In this document: positions 49,614 to 52,142 of the stretch, in pieces
Position numbering within the stretch: position 1 is the stretch's first letter
Layout: every line of letters starts with the position of its first letter
From: Planctomycetota bacterium
Lineage (GTDB): Bacteria; Planctomycetota; UBA1135; GCA-002686595
Length of the DNA: 52,142 nt
Assembly: GCA_012959525.1 (NCBI GenBank)
Contig: DUDB01000082.1
Coordinates: 2,128 to 54,269, forward strand
Direction: 5' to 3'
The notes under the pieces: generated by a model
Seen by the model: only the letters and a program-made list of their open reading frames with translations
What the model was told of the DNA's origin: nothing
The model's database searches: none
Made by a program: the position numbers and the translations under genes

Positions 49614-52142
49614 CTAGGGGGCTGTGTCCTCTTCCATCAGAGCAGCTACTTCTTCGTCGGACAACTCGTCGATCGACTCAAGAATCGAGCAGACTTCTCC
49701 CGCGTCCACGCCCTCATCGACCCCCAGAGCGGTAATGCGCTCTGAGAGCTGCTCGATACTGGGATGCTGAAAGATGTCTGCGAGGGAGAGTTGAAAAGGG
49801 AAGACCTGATTGAGCCGGGTCTGGATCAGGACGGCCAGGAGCGAATGTCCGCCCAATTCGAAGAAGCTGTCGCGGACTCCAATCCTGTCAAATGAGAGCA
49901 CCTCGACCCAGACGGCGGCCACCACCCTTTGCAGGGCACTCCGTGGTGCGGCGAAGTCTGCTTCCACCTCGGGGCGCGAGGTATCCGGGGCAGGCAGCCG
50001 CTTGCGATCCACCTTGCCGTTGGGCGAGAGCGGCATCTCGTCCAGAGGCACGTAGAGGGGCGGGACCATGTACTCGGGGAGCTGGCCGCCAAGGGTCTCG
50101 CGCAGAGCGGGGCCCAGCTTGCGCGAGAGCTTGCCCAGCATGGGATTGTTCGCGAAGTCCCGCGCCTCAAGATCCGCTTCGACACCAAGGCCGGTTTCGT
50201 CGGGGAAGAGCAGGGCTTTGCCGTGGCCGGGGCGCGCGATCGCCACGTCAAAATCCCCTGAAGCCAGATCGGCTGCGAAGCGAACGTCTACGTCCAGCCC
50301 GAGGCTCTCGCCCAGTACCCAGAAATCCTCGGGGTTGCAGCCGGGCTCCTGCTCCCGCGCGAGGTCCAAGGCCGAGCGCAGGGCGGCCGCATCTTCCAGA
50401 TCGCCGGGATCGGCGATCCGTGCCGCACAGCGGATCGCATCCAGCACCCGCGCATTGGGAACGGCGCGCAGACAAAGCAGCCCCTGCTCGCTGCCGGCCT
50501 CCAGGCGCTCGCGCAGGGAGTCGAGAGTGAGCCCCTCGGAGCGCCAGTCGAGCCAGGTCGCGTCTTCCGCAGCCATGGCCGAGGCATCCCCCACGTGCAG
50601 GGTCACGTCGTAGCGGAAGGCGTTCAGTTCGTTGGTGAAGGCACCGCGCTTGAGTTGGATCTGTACGCACCCGATCTTCGGCAGTCGGGTTTTGAGCCAC
50701 GCGAAGAAGCACGGATCGATGACCAGTTCCTCTTCGTGGCGCAAGAGGCGCCGAATCCTGGAAGCGAGGGCTTCAATGGCCAGATCGTCGGCAGCCTGAA
50801 AGAGCTGGACCGAGCTCTGGTAGGCGTTCAGCATGGGTAGCCCGCGTACGTCTCCCAGGAAGATGGTCCCTCCCGGCACGACGGCCTCCAACGAGCCCTC
50901 AATGACCTCCATCAGGTAGTCCATGCTCGGGAAGTCGAGGATGATCGAATTGAGTACGACGCAGTCCAGGCTGTTCGGCTCCACTCCCTCGAAGTCATCC
51001 GCCCACCGCCGGGCGAGCTCCACCTGGGGCAGGCCCAGGGGCTCCCGGTGTCGAGCCACGTAGTCGAGCGCCACCTTGGAAAAATCCGTGCCCACGTAGC
51101 GCTCGCAGGAGGGGGCTATGCGGAACAACAAGAGCCCCATGCCGCAGCCGATCTCCAGCACGCGCTTGGGATCGCCTCGCTGGATGCGCTCCACCGTCTG
51201 CTCCACCCAGTTGCGCATCTGCTCGGGAGGCAGCGCCGAGTTGGTGTAGGACGAATCCCAACTGACGATGTTGAAGGTCGGATCTTCGAGTTCAACGTTG
51301 GCCTGGGCCGTATAGGCGTGGTCGTAGACGGCTTCCCACTGTTCGACCTGCTCCGATCCCAGATCTCCGGCGTCCTCTTCAGGCCCTTGCCATTCAGGGT
51401 CCTGAACCACGTAGGCCACGAGTACCTTCTCGCCCGCGCCGTCCTCTCGGGTCACGACCACCCCTTCGCGAACGGCGGGGTGAGCATTCAAGCGCGCCTC
51501 GATCTCGCCCAACTCAATGCGATAGCCACGGATCTTGACCTGGTTGTCCACGCGACCAATCAGCTCCAGGTTGCCGTCTTCCATCCAGCGCGCCAGATCA
51601 CCGGTGCGGTACATGCGATGCTCAGCACCTTCGATGAAGGGGTTGTCCAGGAACCGCTCGGCCGTCAGCTCGGGCCGCTCGAAGTACCCTCGCCCCACGC
51701 CAATGCCGCCCAGGTACAGCTCGCCTGGAACGCCCACGGGCAGGGGATTCAGGTTCGCGTCCAGCACGTAGGCCAGTTGATTGGCCATGGGCTCTCCGTA
51801 GGGGATGCTCGTCCAGGCCGGATCCACCTCCAGCACCTCGAAGATCGTGCTGTCCATGGAGCACTCCGTCGCGCCTCCCATACTGATCACCTGCACCTCG
51901 TTGACCAGGGCGCGCAAACGATCGGGAAGGCTTACCGGGATCCAGTCTCCACCGAGCAGAACCAGGCGCAGGCTCTGGGGCGTGCGCTCGGGGTGAACTT
52001 CCAGGTAGTCCACGAGCATCTTCAGCATGGCGGGCGCGGTGTGCCAGATAGTGACCTGCCTCTGACCCATCAACTCCGCCCAGTGAGCCGGATCCTGCAA
52101 GCGATCGGGCTGGGGCAGGACAATCGTCGCTCCAGCAGCCAA
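49614..52142 (-). CDS. NRPS with A domain interrupted by a methyltransferase, A-MT-T (partial)
   Basis: The 5' part runs off the right edge; 842 codons are visible. They start inside the adenylation domain just before the HTAPAMLKML segment and continue through SMGGATECSMD, GDLARWMEDG and VKIRGYRIELGEIE. A methyltransferase of about 400 residues is inserted before the last A motif: YDHAYTAQANVELEDPTF, FNIVSWDSSYTNSALPPEQM, LEIGCGMGLLLF (329-340 of the visible part) and YVGTDFSKVAL. This is the usual form of NRPS N-methyltransferases. The A domain then finishes with NGKVDRKRLP. The T domain has GGHSL, and the protein ends with the acidic ILESIDELSDEEVAALM docking-type tail. The visible pocket residues (His278, Leu299, Asp331 by analogy) hint at a polar substrate such as serine, weakly. 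Confidence 0.93.
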   Translation of the reverse strand: MAAGATIVLPQPDRLQDPAHWAELMGQRQVTIWHTAPAMLKMLVDYLEVHPERTPQSLRLVLLGGDWIPVSLPDRLRALVNEVQVISMGGATECSMDSTIFEVLEVDPAWTSIPYGEPMANQLAYVLDANLNPLPVGVPGELYLGGIGVGRGYFERPELTAERFLDNPFIEGAEHRMYRTGDLARWMEDGNLELIGRVDNQVKIRGYRIELGEIEARLNAHPAVREGVVVTREDGAGEKVLVAYVVQDPEWQGPEEDAGDLGSEQVEQWEAVYDHAYTAQANVELEDPTFNIVSWDSSYTNSALPPEQMRNWVEQTVERIQRGDPKRVLEIGCGMGLLLFRIAPSCERYVGTDFSKVALDYVARHREPLGLPQVELARRWADDFEGVEPNSLDCVVLNSIILDFPSMDYLMEVIEGSLEAVVPGGTIFLGDVRGLPMLNAYQSSVQLFQAADDLAIEALASRIRRLLRHEEELVIDPCFFAWLKTRLPKIGCVQIQLKRGAFTNELNAFRYDVTLHVGDASAMAAEDATWLDWRSEGLTLDSLRERLEAGSEQGLLCLRAVPNARVLDAIRCAARIADPGDLEDAAALRSALDLAREQEPGCNPEDFWVLGESLGLDVDVRFAADLASGDFDVAIARPGHGKALLFPDETGLGVEADLEARDFANNPMLGKLSRKLGPALRETLGGQLPEYMVPPLYVPLDEMPLSPNGKVDRKRLPAPDTSRPEVEADFAAPRSALQRVVAAVWVEVLSFDRIGVRDSFFELGGHSLLAVLIQTRLNQVFPFQLSLADIFQHPSIEQLSERITALGVDEGVDAGEVCSILESIDELSDEEVAALMEEDTAP

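Overview
This window is about 52 kb of GC-rich bacterial DNA with no phage, insertion sequence, CRISPR array or rRNA that I can see. It fits a marine-type Planctomycetota or a similar deep-branching Gram-negative. The pointers are a secreted BNR/VPS10-propeller protein, a sulfatase-like lipoprotein, an RRM protein with a glycine tail, a LolCDE/MacB-like ABC system, and large NRPS/PKS genes at high GC. The phylum is inferred from gene content, not proven.

Region 1 (1-9.2 kb) is mostly housekeeping on the minus strand. It holds the N-terminal third of aconitase A, tRNA-Ala(CGC), RNase D, tRNA-Asp(GTC), a cell-envelope ABC operon (permease, ATPase, secreted ExbD-like protein), MazG, QueC and the RRM protein. 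Region 2 (9.8-16.4 kb) is an envelope or polysaccharide neighbourhood. A plus-strand pair (NodB-type deacetylase and GT2) converges on a minus-strand set: two small membrane proteins sharing a repeated PGY motif, a UDP-galactopyranose-mutase-like flavoprotein, a GT4 and a thioredoxin-fold protein. Region 3 (16.8-23.5 kb) reads plus and holds a sulfatase-like lipoprotein, an Mrp-type P-loop ATPase without the usual CxxC, and a 1271-residue secreted propeller protein with an embedded PDZ domain.

Region 4 (23.7-52.1 kb, continuing off the right edge) is a hybrid NRPS-PKS cluster and the most interesting part. One C-A-T protein lies on the plus strand. The rest forms a long, tightly packed minus-strand unit. 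In transcription order it is: A-[N-methyltransferase]-T (partial), a divergent SHMT, a class I methyltransferase, C*-A-T-E with a degenerate C domain, KS-AT-KR-T-E (a PKS module carrying a terminal epimerisation-type domain), a cyclic-peptide-type ABC exporter, a sulfotransferase with an N-terminal extension, C-A-T, two alpha/beta-hydrolase-fold proteins with atypical nucleophile elbows, a type II thioesterase and a second, unrelated-looking sulfotransferase. Several junctions overlap by 1-8 bp, which supports one transcription unit.

The product is inferred to be an exported, probably sulfated, N-methylated peptide-polyketide. It would contain one ketide unit from malonyl-CoA and probably valine. 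No thioesterase or reductase release domain is fused to any visible module, so the release step is either off the window or carried out by the stand-alone hydrolases. All domain calls come from reading motifs by eye; none has been checked by search.
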